DNA from: CAYGZM01 sp964354365 | GTDB taxonomy: Bacteria > Planctomycetota > Phycisphaerae > Sedimentisphaerales > Anaerobacaceae | Direction of reading: 5' to 3' | Length of the DNA: 26,573 nt | Assembly (NCBI GenBank): GCA_964354365.1 | Contig: CAYGZM010000044.1 | Location: forward strand, 1 to 26,573 | Shown: positions 8,583-15,991 of the stretch, piece by piece | Layout: every line of letters begins with the position of its first letter | Numbering within the stretch: position 1 is the stretch's first letter | Notes under the pieces: generated by a model | What the model saw: the letters and a program-made list of their open reading frames with translations, nothing else | Told to the model about the DNA's origin: nothing | The model's database searches: none | Made by a program: the position numbers and the translations under genes

Positions 8583-9401
8583 TCAGTAGTTGGTCAGAGG
8601 AACGAATCCCTTTGCCTCGACGAGCTCCTGTCCTTTCTCAGTGAGATAGAAACTGACGAATCTGTGGGTCATCGAACCGAGCTTGGGGTAGCCATTGGTG
8701 AACATGAACAAGGGTCTGGACACCGGATAGCTGCCGCTGGCAATCGTCTTTCGGCTTGGCTTGACTTTGTCAATCGTCAGGGCTTTGACGGAAGAATCCA
8801 CGAAACCCAACCCGACATAACCGATGGCGCCCTGGGTGCTTTTGACCCTGGCGTGCGCCTGAGGGTTGGCGTTCACGTACTCAACATTCTTGGCCATCTC
8901 TTGCTTGGCCATAACCAGTTCGTGAAACGACTCATACGTGCCGGAAGAGGTGTCCCTGCTAATAGGAACAATAGGCATGTCCGGGCCGCCCAGCTGCTTC
9001 CAGTTCGTTATCTTGCCCATGTACATATCACGCACCTGGTCTCTGGTGAGCTCCGTGACCGGGTTGGATGGATGCACGATTATACAGACTCCATCCATAG
9101 CTACAGCGTGAGCAACGGGGAAGACGCCCTTGGCGACCGCATCGGCAAATTCCTTGTCCTTCATGAAGCGGCTCATATTGGCAATATCGCACCGCTTATC
9201 GAGCAAGGCCGCTGCGCCGTCGCCGCTGCCCGTCTTCTTGACGGTAATCTGGAGGTCCGTGTAGATGCTCTTGAAATACTCGGCGAAGGCGTCTGCAATG
9301 GGACCGACCGTAGTTGAGCCTTCGAGCTGCAGGGTCTCGGCCACAGCCGCACTACCCGCCAGAAGCACTACGGCAAGCATGATATTTACGAGTTTCTTCA
9401 T
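8583..9401 (-). CDS. pstS: Periplasmic phosphate-binding protein PstS, system 1
   Basis: A 272-residue solute-binding protein with a Sec signal peptide (MKKLVNIMLAVVLLAG, likely cut after AAVA). It has no lipobox Cys, so it should be a free periplasmic protein. Phosphate-binding motifs of the PstS family are visible: LEGSTTVGP near the mature N-terminus, KKTGSGDGAAALLDKRCDIA, and SRDTSSGTYESFHELV. The segment GKITNWKQLGG is also typical. I chose the ATG at 9401 because AAAGGAG lies 7 bases upstream. A frame-compatible ATG six codons earlier lies before that site. It is the first gene of pst operon 1, downstream of a strong Pho-box-like array at 9438-9476. Confidence 0.95.
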   Translation of the reverse strand: MKKLVNIMLAVVLLAGSAAVAETLQLEGSTTVGPIADAFAEYFKSIYTDLQITVKKTGSGDGAAALLDKRCDIANMSRFMKDKEFADAVAKGVFPVAHAVAMDGVCIIVHPSNPVTELTRDQVRDMYMGKITNWKQLGGPDMPIVPISRDTSSGTYESFHELVMAKQEMAKNVEYVNANPQAHARVKSTQGAIGYVGLGFVDSSVKALTIDKVKPSRKTIASGSYPVSRPLFMFTNGYPKLGSMTHRFVSFYLTEKGQELVEAKGFVPLTNY

Positions 9402-9422
9402 ATTCGTTTCTCCTTTCATTAA

Positions 9423-9476
9423 ATTCTACTCTACGTTTGTTAGAATCCAGTTAACACACGATTAGTATTCTGTTAG
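9423..9476 (-). promoter_or_regulatory. Pho box and -10 element of pst operon 1
   Basis: Reading on the minus strand, four hexamers start at exact 11-base steps (CTAACA, CTAATC, TTAACT, CTAACA; plus-strand starts 9471, 9460, 9449, 9438). They are followed by 9 bases and TAGAAT, a good -10 element. No -35 hexamer is needed if an activator replaces it, as for PhoB-class promoters, where PhoB subunits bind tandem 11-bp half-sites. The -10 element lies just upstream of the pstS1 Shine-Dalgarno sequence. The same layout recurs at 11333-11386 and 14163-14216. Assignment to PhoB is inference from family knowledge and from the genes controlled. Confidence 0.8.
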
Positions 9477-9499
9477 CAGATTACCGGAGGCTCTGCCCG

Positions 9500-10837
9500 T
9501 TAGAACTTGAACAGCAGATCCGCCTGCAGCCTGTGATAATCCAGCTCGCGGTCCTGACTGTTGGCCGTATCCTGATTCAGGAAGTAGGTCAGGGCGGCCT
9601 GGACGTTCTTGTGGACCTGATAGGCGGCGCTGAAGACGTGGCCCTTGCCGTCTGTGCCGCCGCCAATGAAGTCAGAGTCGTTCAGAGCACCTACAACCGC
9701 ATCGGCCTCAAGGTCTCTATAGTTGTACCCAATCTCCCACGAGCCCGGATCTTTGCACTTGTTGAGCGTCGCGCCGATTAGCCATCCGGTGTCCTCACTC
9801 GTGGTAGCCGAGATGTTATTGACCCAGTTTCCATAGACTGAAACGGGCATCCCGCCTGCCTTTGTCTGATATTCGCCGAATAGCTCAACTATATCGTAAT
9901 CGTTGACATAGGCTCCTCCGGAGGCAGTATTGCCCAGGAAGCTTGTCCCGCCGCCGGGCCAGGTGCTCAACAGGGTGGGGGATCCTTGTATGTTACCAAA
10001 ATCCAGGTAGGTCGCACCGAGAATGAGGTTGTCTGATTTTGCAACTGCGTGCTTGATATACGCCTGTGCGCCCCAGAGACTGACGTCTGTGGCTGTACTG
10101 GCAATGTTCTCATCTACCCAGAAGCCGCCGCCGGCCAAGTACAGCGTATTCTTCTCGCCGAGGGCTTTCGAATATGTAGCTGCAATACCTTCCGGATTGA
10201 GGTCGCCATCCCAGATGAGCTGGTTCTTTCCGACTGCATAGAACGGGTTCTTCATCTTGCCACCGTAAACGTTCAGCCCGGGCACGGAAGCCGGATGCCA
10301 GTCAAAATACGCCAGGTCCAGCCAGATTTCTTTCTTTGAGAAACTGCCTTCGAGATTCTGGTTCGTCGAAACAGGGTCGGCTGAGCCTGTAGCGATCCTG
10401 AATCCCAAACCCCACTCGTCGTTGAGAAGCGCTTCGAGCATAAGTCGCGCTCTTACGCGGTGGCGGTCGACACCATCTTTCCATCTGACACTGCCTGTCT
10501 TCTCTTCGTCAATGTGCTCGTGACGGTATCTCAAGTCACCCGAAATCTTGACCTTCTCGGCCCACTTGAGGCTGTCCGGCAGAGCTGTCGGCTTCTGCTC
10601 GGCCTTTTGAGCCACTTCCTCTATCTTCTGTGTTAGTGACTTCTCCTTGATTTGCTGCCTGGCCTCAAGCTGAGCAAGTCTTTCCTGCAACTGCTGCATC
10701 ATCTGCTGCTGGACCTTCAACTGCTCTTTGAGATCGCCGATCTCATCGGCCCGCAGACTTGCAGGCGGCAGCAGCAACAGCAGCCCGACAGCCACGACTG
10801 CGAGCACAGTCGTTTTTCCAATTTCCAGTGTCTTCAT
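9500..10837 (-). CDS. Outer-membrane porin with N-terminal coiled coil (putative phosphate-regulated porin)
   Basis: A 445-residue outer-membrane beta-barrel protein. A Sec signal peptide (about residues 1-30, ending PPASLRADE) leads into a Gln/Leu-rich coiled coil (LKEQLKVQQQMMQQLQERL and on, to about residue 75). The rest consists of amphipathic strands with a terminal Phe (LLFKF), the usual signal for barrel assembly. It resembles the 'putative porin' family. Coiled-coil-plus-barrel porins often anchor the outer membrane to the cell wall. I chose the ATG at 10837 because GGAG lies 9 bases upstream. The frame extends 14 codons further. Its place between a Pho box (11333-11386) and pst operon 1 suggests that it passes phosphate or organophosphate into the periplasm, as OprP/OprO do, but it does not clearly belong to that family. 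Confidence 0.82.
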   Translation of the reverse strand: MKTLEIGKTTVLAVVAVGLLLLLPPASLRADEIGDLKEQLKVQQQMMQQLQERLAQLEARQQIKEKSLTQKIEEVAQKAEQKPTALPDSLKWAEKVKISGDLRYRHEHIDEEKTGSVRWKDGVDRHRVRARLMLEALLNDEWGLGFRIATGSADPVSTNQNLEGSFSKKEIWLDLAYFDWHPASVPGLNVYGGKMKNPFYAVGKNQLIWDGDLNPEGIAATYSKALGEKNTLYLAGGGFWVDENIASTATDVSLWGAQAYIKHAVAKSDNLILGATYLDFGNIQGSPTLLSTWPGGGTSFLGNTASGGAYVNDYDIVELFGEYQTKAGGMPVSVYGNWVNNISATTSEDTGWLIGATLNKCKDPGSWEIGYNYRDLEADAVVGALNDSDFIGGGTDGKGHVFSAAYQVHKNVQAALTYFLNQDTANSQDRELDYHRLQADLLFKF

Positions 10838-11060
10838 TCTTCCATCTCCAAAAAACTGCCAGCTTTTGCACGCCCTCAAGCCTGTCTTGAGGAACTCCAG
10901 AAACCTACCTGCCTTATCGGGTCAGGCCTATGGGAAGATTGACGCGGGGTCTGGATCGAAAACAGGAGGACGAGCAACACGAACGCGGGTCGTCCGTCCT
11001 CCATGGTAATCACCGGCGGGACTGGTATTGGCGTACTCTGGGGCCAGAGAGCACAGGGCC

Positions 11061-11273
11061 TCACTTAGCTACCTCCTTGCCCGTTGCTCCCTTGACAGTT
11101 GCGCCAAAGTCGCACAGAGGAGGATTTGGGTCCCCGGCGGCGTATGCCTTCTGACTGCCTGAGTTCTGCCGCCGTGCGAAAGCCTTGCCAACAAGACAAA
11201 CAAATCGGCAGAAACGCAGAATAAAGTAGATCACGCCGATCCAGCACAGGATGTACAATAGTGTTTTCATCAT
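11061..11273 (-). CDS. Small single-pass membrane protein downstream of a Pho box
   Basis: A 70-residue protein that starts at tandem ATG codons with AAAGGG 6 bases upstream. One hydrophobic segment near the N-terminus (LLYILCWIGVIYFILRF, residues about 5-21) is followed by a basic, Cys-containing stretch (CRFVCLVGKAFARR) and a polar C-terminal tail. I do not recognise the family. The positive residues after the helix suggest the tail is cytoplasmic. A four-unit Pho-box-like array with a -10 element lies 60 bases upstream in the same orientation, so phosphate starvation would induce it. The porin gene follows 223 bases downstream on the same strand and may share the transcript. Its small size and lack of a known family keep confidence moderate. 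The promoter and ribosome site are the main support. Confidence 0.6.
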   Translation of the reverse strand: MMKTLLYILCWIGVIYFILRFCRFVCLVGKAFARRQNSGSQKAYAAGDPNPPLCDFGATVKGATGKEVAK

Positions 11274-11332
11274 CTTTTGCCCTTTCAAGAGCGTGATGCA
11301 CGTCAGACCTTCAGCGTCGTGCTTCTATGATG

Positions 11333-11386
11333 AAACTACTCGACCGATGTTAGGGACTGATGAGCGGCGTGTTAGAAATGTGTTAA
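11333..11386 (-). promoter_or_regulatory. Pho box and -10 element upstream of small membrane protein and porin
   Basis: On the minus strand, hexamers TTAACA, CTAACA, CTCATC and CTAACA start at exact 11-base steps (plus-strand starts 11381, 11370, 11359, 11348). The third unit is degenerate. Nine bases later comes TAGTTT, which matches the TA-N3-T pattern of the other two sites. The array lies in the 136 bases between the phoR stop and the small gene, so it cannot be explained as coding sequence. Confidence 0.72.
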
Positions 11387-11409
11387 TTTCGGTGTTGCCG
11401 CAGAATTGT

Positions 11410-13215
11410 TTAGGCGACGGGCAAGTGAATGGTAAAAGTGGAGCCTTTTCCCAGTGAGCTTTTCACCGTGACGGAGCCGCCGTGGACCTGGGCAATGTGC
11501 TTGACGATTGCCAGGCCGAGGCCTGTGCCGCCGAGCTTTCGGCTCCGCCCTTTATCCACAACGTAGAAACGCTCAAAAATGCGTGGGAGATGTTTTCTGT
11601 CTATGCCGCAGCCGTGGTCCTGCACGGAGACGGCAATCTCCGTGTCCGTTCGTTCGGCTGAGACGGTAACGGCATCTCCCGGCTCACTGTACTTGATGGC
11701 GTTGTCAACAAGGTTGAAGACGGCCTGTTCTATCAAAGCGGGATTCACCCTCGCCTCAATATCATCGGCGCATATCAGCTCAACGCTGATTTTCTTCTGC
11801 TCAGCTTTTGGGCCGAGCAGCTCTATGGCCGCTGCGAGAGCAGGTCTCAGCGAAGCATTCTCGAACAGGATTCGTCTTTGCTCCTGGTCTTCATCCAGCC
11901 GCGACAGACTCAACAGGTCCTCAATAATGCTGTTCAATCTGTCGGAGTGTTTGGCAATTATTCCTATGTACCGCTTTGTTTGCTCCGGGTCATCAACCCC
12001 CTTTTCCAATAGCGCCTCGACGAAGCCTTGAATGGAAGTTGTGGGAGTCTTGAGCTCGTGAGATACATTGGCCACGAAATCCCGCCGAACGTTCTCCAGC
12101 CGTCGCATTCGGGTAATATCGTGAAGGACAATGACTGCGCCGGCCCCCACAGAGGGGCCTTGCGGCCTGCCGCCCATGACATTGGGGACCCTGGCGCCGT
12201 GGAGCTGAAAGAATCTCTCGCCCTCAATTTGCAGCGACACCTCTGCCTCGGTCGGCTCCTTGCTTTCAAGAGTCGCGCGAACAAACTGGTGGATATCAGC
12301 CTGGCGAACCGCTTCCTCGATATTGCGCCCCTGCACTTGCACCGGATCGACACTTAGCAGCTCCGCGGCGGCCCTGTTTATGCTCACAATGTGCCCTCCG
12401 TGGTCCACCGCCACAACCCCTTCGATCATGCTCGAGAGCACCGCCTCCAGCTCATTACGCTGGCTGGTAATGGTGGTGATCTTGTCGTGAAGCTGCCTGG
12501 CCATCTCATTGAGGGCGTTGGCTAACGCGGCAAGCTCGAAAGGGCCGGCCATTGGAACGCGCAGATCGAGCTGGCCTTGTGCAAAGCGCTGCGCTATTTG
12601 CTCCATGTTGACTAAGGGCCTGCTGATCCTGCTGGATATTGCAAGACTCAAGGCCGCCGCACATCCAGCTACGGCAAGACCTACCCAAAGGATTTTCGTA
12701 TGTATGTCCTCAAGTGTGCGGTCGATAGCAATCGCGGCAACGGATACTCTGACGACCGCGACCGCCTTGTCCTGCTTGCGGACGGGGACAGCCACATACA
12801 TCATCTTGATCCCCAACGTGGGGCTTGGCCTGATTGACCATCCGAAACCTTTCTCCAAAGCATCAACGATTTCCGGCCGGTCTGAGTGACTTTTCATCAC
12901 AACCGGGTCCTCATCCGAATCCGCTATGACCTTTCCCGACGGCAGCATAACCGTGACGCGAGTGCGCGTCAGGACGTCATTCGGGCCACCCAGACGCTTA
13001 CACAACTGGTCGAGCTCATCCGTCTGGGCCGTATCCAGCATCTTGGAGACTTGCTCGGCGGCGAAGTGAGCCAGGGAACCCAGCTCACTGCGCGCTTGCT
13101 CGTAGTAGAAACTCCGCAAAGCGCTCGAGCAGTACCACGTCACCGCAACCAAGGCCGGAAACGTCACGGTGAGAAAAGCAGGATAAAGCTGCCAAATCAG
13201 TCGTCTCTTACCCAT
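11410..13215 (-). CDS. phoR: Phosphate-regulon sensor histidine kinase PhoR
   Basis: A 601-residue membrane kinase. A first helix (about 9-31), an extracytoplasmic sensor region (32-170) and a second helix (172-192) are followed by HAMP (about 195-245), a PAS domain (252-365), HisKA with His386 in NVSHELKTP, and a HATPase domain (NLVDNAIKYS, DHGCGID, ERFYVVDKGRSRKLGGTGLGLAIVKHI). The KGRSRKLGGTGLGL form is typical of PhoR. It should phosphorylate PhoB when phosphate is scarce and is likely restrained by the Pst/PhoU complex. The ATG follows the phoB stop after 3 bases, so phoB and phoR form an operon. The large extracytoplasmic sensor makes it more like Bacillus PhoR than the E. coli form. 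A loop in the PAS domain (GGRPQGPSVGAG) is encoded by a palindromic repeat shared with the nitrilase gene. Confidence 0.93.
   Translation of the reverse strand: MGKRRLIWQLYPAFLTVTFPALVAVTWYCSSALRSFYYEQARSELGSLAHFAAEQVSKMLDTAQTDELDQLCKRLGGPNDVLTRTRVTVMLPSGKVIADSDEDPVVMKSHSDRPEIVDALEKGFGWSIRPSPTLGIKMMYVAVPVRKQDKAVAVVRVSVAAIAIDRTLEDIHTKILWVGLAVAGCAAALSLAISSRISRPLVNMEQIAQRFAQGQLDLRVPMAGPFELAALANALNEMARQLHDKITTITSQRNELEAVLSSMIEGVVAVDHGGHIVSINRAAAELLSVDPVQVQGRNIEEAVRQADIHQFVRATLESKEPTEAEVSLQIEGERFFQLHGARVPNVMGGRPQGPSVGAGAVIVLHDITRMRRLENVRRDFVANVSHELKTPTTSIQGFVEALLEKGVDDPEQTKRYIGIIAKHSDRLNSIIEDLLSLSRLDEDQEQRRILFENASLRPALAAAIELLGPKAEQKKISVELICADDIEARVNPALIEQAVFNLVDNAIKYSEPGDAVTVSAERTDTEIAVSVQDHGCGIDRKHLPRIFERFYVVDKGRSRKLGGTGLGLAIVKHIAQVHGGSVTVKSSLGKGSTFTIHLPVA
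12141..12173. repeat. Short palindromic repeat inside phoR (copy 1)
   Basis: A GC-rich segment (plus strand CGGCCCCCACAGAGGGG then CCTTGCGGCCT) lies in the PAS-domain loop of phoR. Nearly the same string occurs inside the nitrilase gene at 4200-4236: 26 of 28 aligned bases match, with one 2-base gap. The two genes read it in different frames, so DNA rather than protein is shared. That points to a small mobile or slippage-derived element inserted in frame. Confidence 0.6.
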
Positions 13216-13218
13216 ACA

Positions 13219-13902
13219 CTAATCCTTGAACCGGTACCCGACGCCGCGGACCGTCTCAATATACTTGCCGAACGAGCCGAGTTTCTTTCGCAGAGAAACC
13301 ATCTGCACATCGACAGCCCTTTCAGTGACGACGTACTCGCCGCCATGGAGCGCATCAACGATCTGGTAGCGCGTGAAGACCAGCCCCGGCCTTCTGGCAA
13401 GCGTGTTGAGGATATTGAACTCGCTCGCGGTCAGTTCAATACATTTTCGGCCCGCCAAAACTTCGCGACGCGCCGGGTCAATCACCAGCTCGTGAATCTT
13501 GATAGGGCCTTTCTCATCCGTTCGTTCGGCCACCCTCCGCAGAAGGCGGCGCACGCGCGCAACGAGGACTTTCCCGCTGAACGGCTTGGTTATGTAGTCA
13601 TCGGCTCCTACCTCGAGACCCGTAACGATATCCGCCTCCTCGCCTTTGGCGGTAAGCACAACAACAGGAATGTGCTTGGTCTTGGTATCGGCCTTTAGAG
13701 TCTTGCAGACTTCCAATCCGTCGATACCGGGCAGCATCAGGTCCAGGATAATCAGGTCCGGCTGCTTCCGCCGGGCCGTGTCCAGCGCGCATTCTCCAGT
13801 GTCGCAAGCCAGAACATCGAACCCCTCCGGAGCCAAATTCAGCGCCACCAGCTCACGTATGTCTTCTTCGTCGTCAACAACAAGTATCTTAGCCTTGCTC
13901 AT
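13219..13902 (-). CDS. phoB: Phosphate-regulon response regulator PhoB
   Basis: A 227-residue OmpR/PhoB-class regulator. The receiver domain has the acidic pair in VVDDEED, phospho-acceptor Asp54 in ILDLMLPGIDG, the conserved Thr in VVLTAKGEE and the Lys in YITKPFS. The C-terminal winged-helix domain shows ELTASEFNIL, the recognition-helix region RAVDVQMVSLRKKLG, and ETVRGVGYRF. When phosphorylated it should bind the tandem 11-bp hexamer arrays found three times in this window. I favour the ATG at 13902 (MSKAKILVVDD). A GTG nine codons upstream at 13929 lies inside a palindromic repeat and is less likely. The ribosome site is weak for either. It is co-transcribed with phoR, 3 bases away. No Pho box is visible upstream of phoB itself. 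Confidence 0.94.
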   Translation of the reverse strand: MSKAKILVVDDEEDIRELVALNLAPEGFDVLACDTGECALDTARRKQPDLIILDLMLPGIDGLEVCKTLKADTKTKHIPVVVLTAKGEEADIVTGLEVGADDYITKPFSGKVLVARVRRLLRRVAERTDEKGPIKIHELVIDPARREVLAGRKCIELTASEFNILNTLARRPGLVFTRYQIVDALHGGEYVVTERAVDVQMVSLRKKLGSFGKYIETVRGVGYRFKD

Positions 13903-13928
13903 CTTTCGTGCTACGACCTTTTCGCCCA

Positions 13929-13991
13929 CGTAGGGTGGGCTTTAGCCCACCAGATCGGCTTTAGGCTCGTAGGGTGGGCTTTAGCCCACCA
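13929..13991. repeat. Two direct copies of a palindromic REP-like sequence
   Basis: A 24-base unit (CGTAGGGTGGGCTTTAGCCC plus ACCA) occurs at 13929-13952 and again at 13968-13991, a 39-base period. Each unit holds the hairpin GTGGGCT-TT-AGCCCAC. Such 'TAGGGTGGGC...GCCCACC' palindromes are widespread extragenic repeats in many bacteria. Here they lie just upstream of phoB and would form hairpins in its 5' leader. Confidence 0.8.
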
Positions 13992-14162
13992 ACTCGACTT
14001 TAAGTAAGCCTTCACAGTCTGCCAGCCGCTGCCGGCTTCTTGCTCCCGTGGGCGGACAGGCGTAAGCACTCTATCCGCCACAAAATGCCCCGTCAAGGAC
14101 GAAACCATATCAGGAAACCCCTGCCTCGACCCATCCTTGACCGCTCGATTTTTTGGATGCCC
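13992..14162. other. phoB / pst2 divergent intergenic region, left half
   Basis: Together with the REP pair and the Pho box, this is the roughly 395-base gap between divergent phoB and pstS2. It should contain the phoB promoter on the minus strand, but I cannot pick out a convincing -35/-10 pair. No gene is supported here. Confidence 0.4.
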
Positions 14163-14216
14163 CTAACAATCTTTTAACGCAAAGCTAACACAATCCTAAT
14201 GCAATTCTTGTACTGT
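14163..14216 (+). promoter_or_regulatory. Pho box and -10-like element of pst operon 2
   Basis: Hexamers CTAACA, TTAACG, CTAACA and CTAATG start at 14163, 14174, 14185 and 14196, an exact 11-base spacing. After 9 bases comes TACTGT (14211-14216), a weak -10 element that still fits TA-N3-T. The array points toward pstS2, whose ATG is about 80 bases further on. Spacing and unit number are identical to the two minus-strand sites. Confidence 0.8.
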
Positions 14217-14297
14217 ACTCATTGTCAAGTAACGCTATTTCTATATTTATGAGAAATGCGGGCATAAAAGCCAGGTAGATTCCAAAGGAGACTGAGC

Positions 14298-15128
14298 ATG
14301 AAAATCAGGGTTCATCAAGCACTCTTGGTGCTCGCGTGCGTATCGCTGGCGCTTGGAATTGGCGGCGGCTGCAGCAAGAGGACCGGTCAGCAGGAAGGCC
14401 GCATCCGGATAGTAGGGTCAACTTCCGTTTTCCCGTTTGCAGAGATGCTTGCGGAGGCTTATGAGGAGACGAAGCCGGGTGTACAGGTCGATGTCCAGGC
14501 CGGCGGGTCAACTGTTGGGATCGTCTCTGTGAGGGACGGAATCTGCGATATCGGCACTTCTTCGAGGGAGCTGCGGGACGCAGAGAAGAACAGCGTAACG
14601 ATAATCGAGATAGCCCGCGACGGCATTGCCGTCATCGTGCATCCCTCCAACAAGCTTGATTCTCTCACGAAGAAACAAATACGCGATATCTATGCCGGCA
14701 GGATAACGAACTGGAAGGGACTGGGGGGCGACGACGCTTCGATCGCCTTTGTAACGCGAGAGGAAGGCTCCGGCACACGAGGTGCGTTTGACGAAATCGT
14801 AATGGGCGAAGGCACAAGAATCTCGCCGTCGGGGCTTGTCCAGGACTCGAACGGCTCGATTAGGGAAGCGGTGGCGACAAGCCCGCACGCAATCGGTTAT
14901 ATTTCGCTGGCGCTTGTCAACCAGAAGGTGCGGGCGATCAAGGTCGATGGGGCGGCTCCGACTCACGAGAACCTCGCCGAGGGCAAATATCCGGTTGTGA
15001 GGCCGTTTCTGTTCATCGTTAAAGGTGAGCCCAAAGCCCAGGTGAAGGAATTCATAGACTTCGTCCTCGGGCCCAAGGGCCAGGAAGTCCTGAACAAAGA
15101 GGGCCTGCTTTCTCCGATCGCAAAATGA
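14298..15128 (+). CDS. pstS: Phosphate-binding protein PstS, system 2 (probable lipoprotein)
   Basis: A 276-residue solute-binding protein. The N-terminal signal ends in LGIGGGC (Cys25). This is an imperfect lipobox, so membrane anchoring is probable but not certain. PstS-type ligand motifs are visible: IVGSTSVFPFAEM, QAGGSTVGIVSVRDGICDIG and TREEGSGTRGAFDEIV. GRITNWKGLGG is the counterpart of GKITNWKQLGG in PstS1. AAAGGAG lies 9 bases before the ATG. It opens pst operon 2 behind a Pho box. Its stop overlaps the pstC2 start (ATGA). The VGSTSVFPFAE and EEGSGTRGAF forms differ clearly from PstS1, so this is a separate lineage rather than a recent duplicate, and affinity or ligand range may differ. 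Confidence 0.94.
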   Translation: MKIRVHQALLVLACVSLALGIGGGCSKRTGQQEGRIRIVGSTSVFPFAEMLAEAYEETKPGVQVDVQAGGSTVGIVSVRDGICDIGTSSRELRDAEKNSVTIIEIARDGIAVIVHPSNKLDSLTKKQIRDIYAGRITNWKGLGGDDASIAFVTREEGSGTRGAFDEIVMGEGTRISPSGLVQDSNGSIREAVATSPHAIGYISLALVNQKVRAIKVDGAAPTHENLAEGKYPVVRPFLFIVKGEPKAQVKEFIDFVLGPKGQEVLNKEGLLSPIAK

Positions 15129-15991
15129 GCCTAACCAAGGATCGCTTAGTCAGTCCTATACTGTTTGCAATAGCGTGTTTCTCGATAACGGCGCTTTTTG
15201 TAATAGGACTGTTCATATTCGTCGAGGGTCTGCCGATCATGATAAAGGTCGGCGTGTGGAAGTTCATTGGTTCCACGGACTGGTCACCGCTCGAAGGTAA
15301 ATTCGGCATTCTCCCGATGATTGCAGGGTCGGTTTGCGTGGCGGCTGGGACATTAGTTGTTGCGGTGCCGTTTGGCGTTGGCTGCGCCATTTACCTTTCG
15401 GAATTCGCCTCAAAGCGCACCGTTACCATTATCAAACCCGCTATCGAGCTGCTTTTTGCGATCCCGTCCGTGGTGTATGGCTTTGTGGGCGTACTGTTCA
15501 TCGTGCCGTTTGTCAGGGAACATCTTGGGGGCGCCGGCCACGGTTTCTGCATACTGACCGCCTCTTTTGTTCTGGGCATAAGAGTTCTTCCCGTGATCGT
15601 GGGAATATCGGTTGACGCACTACAGGCGGTGCCGAAAGTCTATCGCGACGGGTCGCTTGCCCTCGGAGCGACGAAGTGGCAGACGACAACGATGGTCACG
15701 CTGAAGGCGGCGCGCTCCGGCATCCTGGCGGGAGTCATCCTGGGAATGGCCAACGTAATAGGCGAGACGATGGCTGTGATTATGGTGATAGGCAACGCGG
15801 TGGTTATGCCCAATTCGCCGCTCGATTCGGTCCGCACCTTGACGAGCAACATCGCCCTTGAAATGGGTTACGCCGAGGGCGACCACCGGCAAGCGCTCTT
15901 CGCCACGGGAGTTGTGCTGTTCATAATTACGATGATTCTCAATACCTTGACCAGGTACGTTACGAGAAGCCGCGTCAGGAAGAATAAATGA
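15125..15991 (+). CDS. pstC: Phosphate ABC transporter permease PstC, system 2
   Basis: A 288-residue inner-membrane permease with about six hydrophobic segments. It carries FAIPSVVYGFVGVLFIVPF, the coupling loop YRDGSLALGATKWQTTTMV and the VIGETMAVIMVIGNAV segment of PstC. The start overlaps the pstS2 stop by four bases (ATGA) and the stop overlaps the pstA2 start in the same way, so translation is coupled. It lacks the longer cytoplasmic N-terminus of PstC1. It forms the channel with PstA2 and contacts one or both of the two downstream ATPases. Confidence 0.94.
   Translation: MSLTKDRLVSPILFAIACFSITALFVIGLFIFVEGLPIMIKVGVWKFIGSTDWSPLEGKFGILPMIAGSVCVAAGTLVVAVPFGVGCAIYLSEFASKRTVTIIKPAIELLFAIPSVVYGFVGVLFIVPFVREHLGGAGHGFCILTASFVLGIRVLPVIVGISVDALQAVPKVYRDGSLALGATKWQTTTMVTLKAARSGILAGVILGMANVIGETMAVIMVIGNAVVMPNSPLDSVRTLTSNIALEMGYAEGDHRQALFATGVVLFIITMILNTLTRYVTRSRVRKNK

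Noticed and set aside
8664..9317. 217-codon plus-strand frame
   Set aside because: Antisense to pstS1. It has no ribosome site and no recognisable domain.
12886..13698. 270-codon plus-strand frame
   Set aside because: Antisense to phoB/phoR with no domain or ribosome site.
13929..13991. Possible CRISPR-like repeat
   Set aside because: Only two units with a 15-base gap and an internal palindrome. This is a REP pair, not an array, and no cas genes are present.
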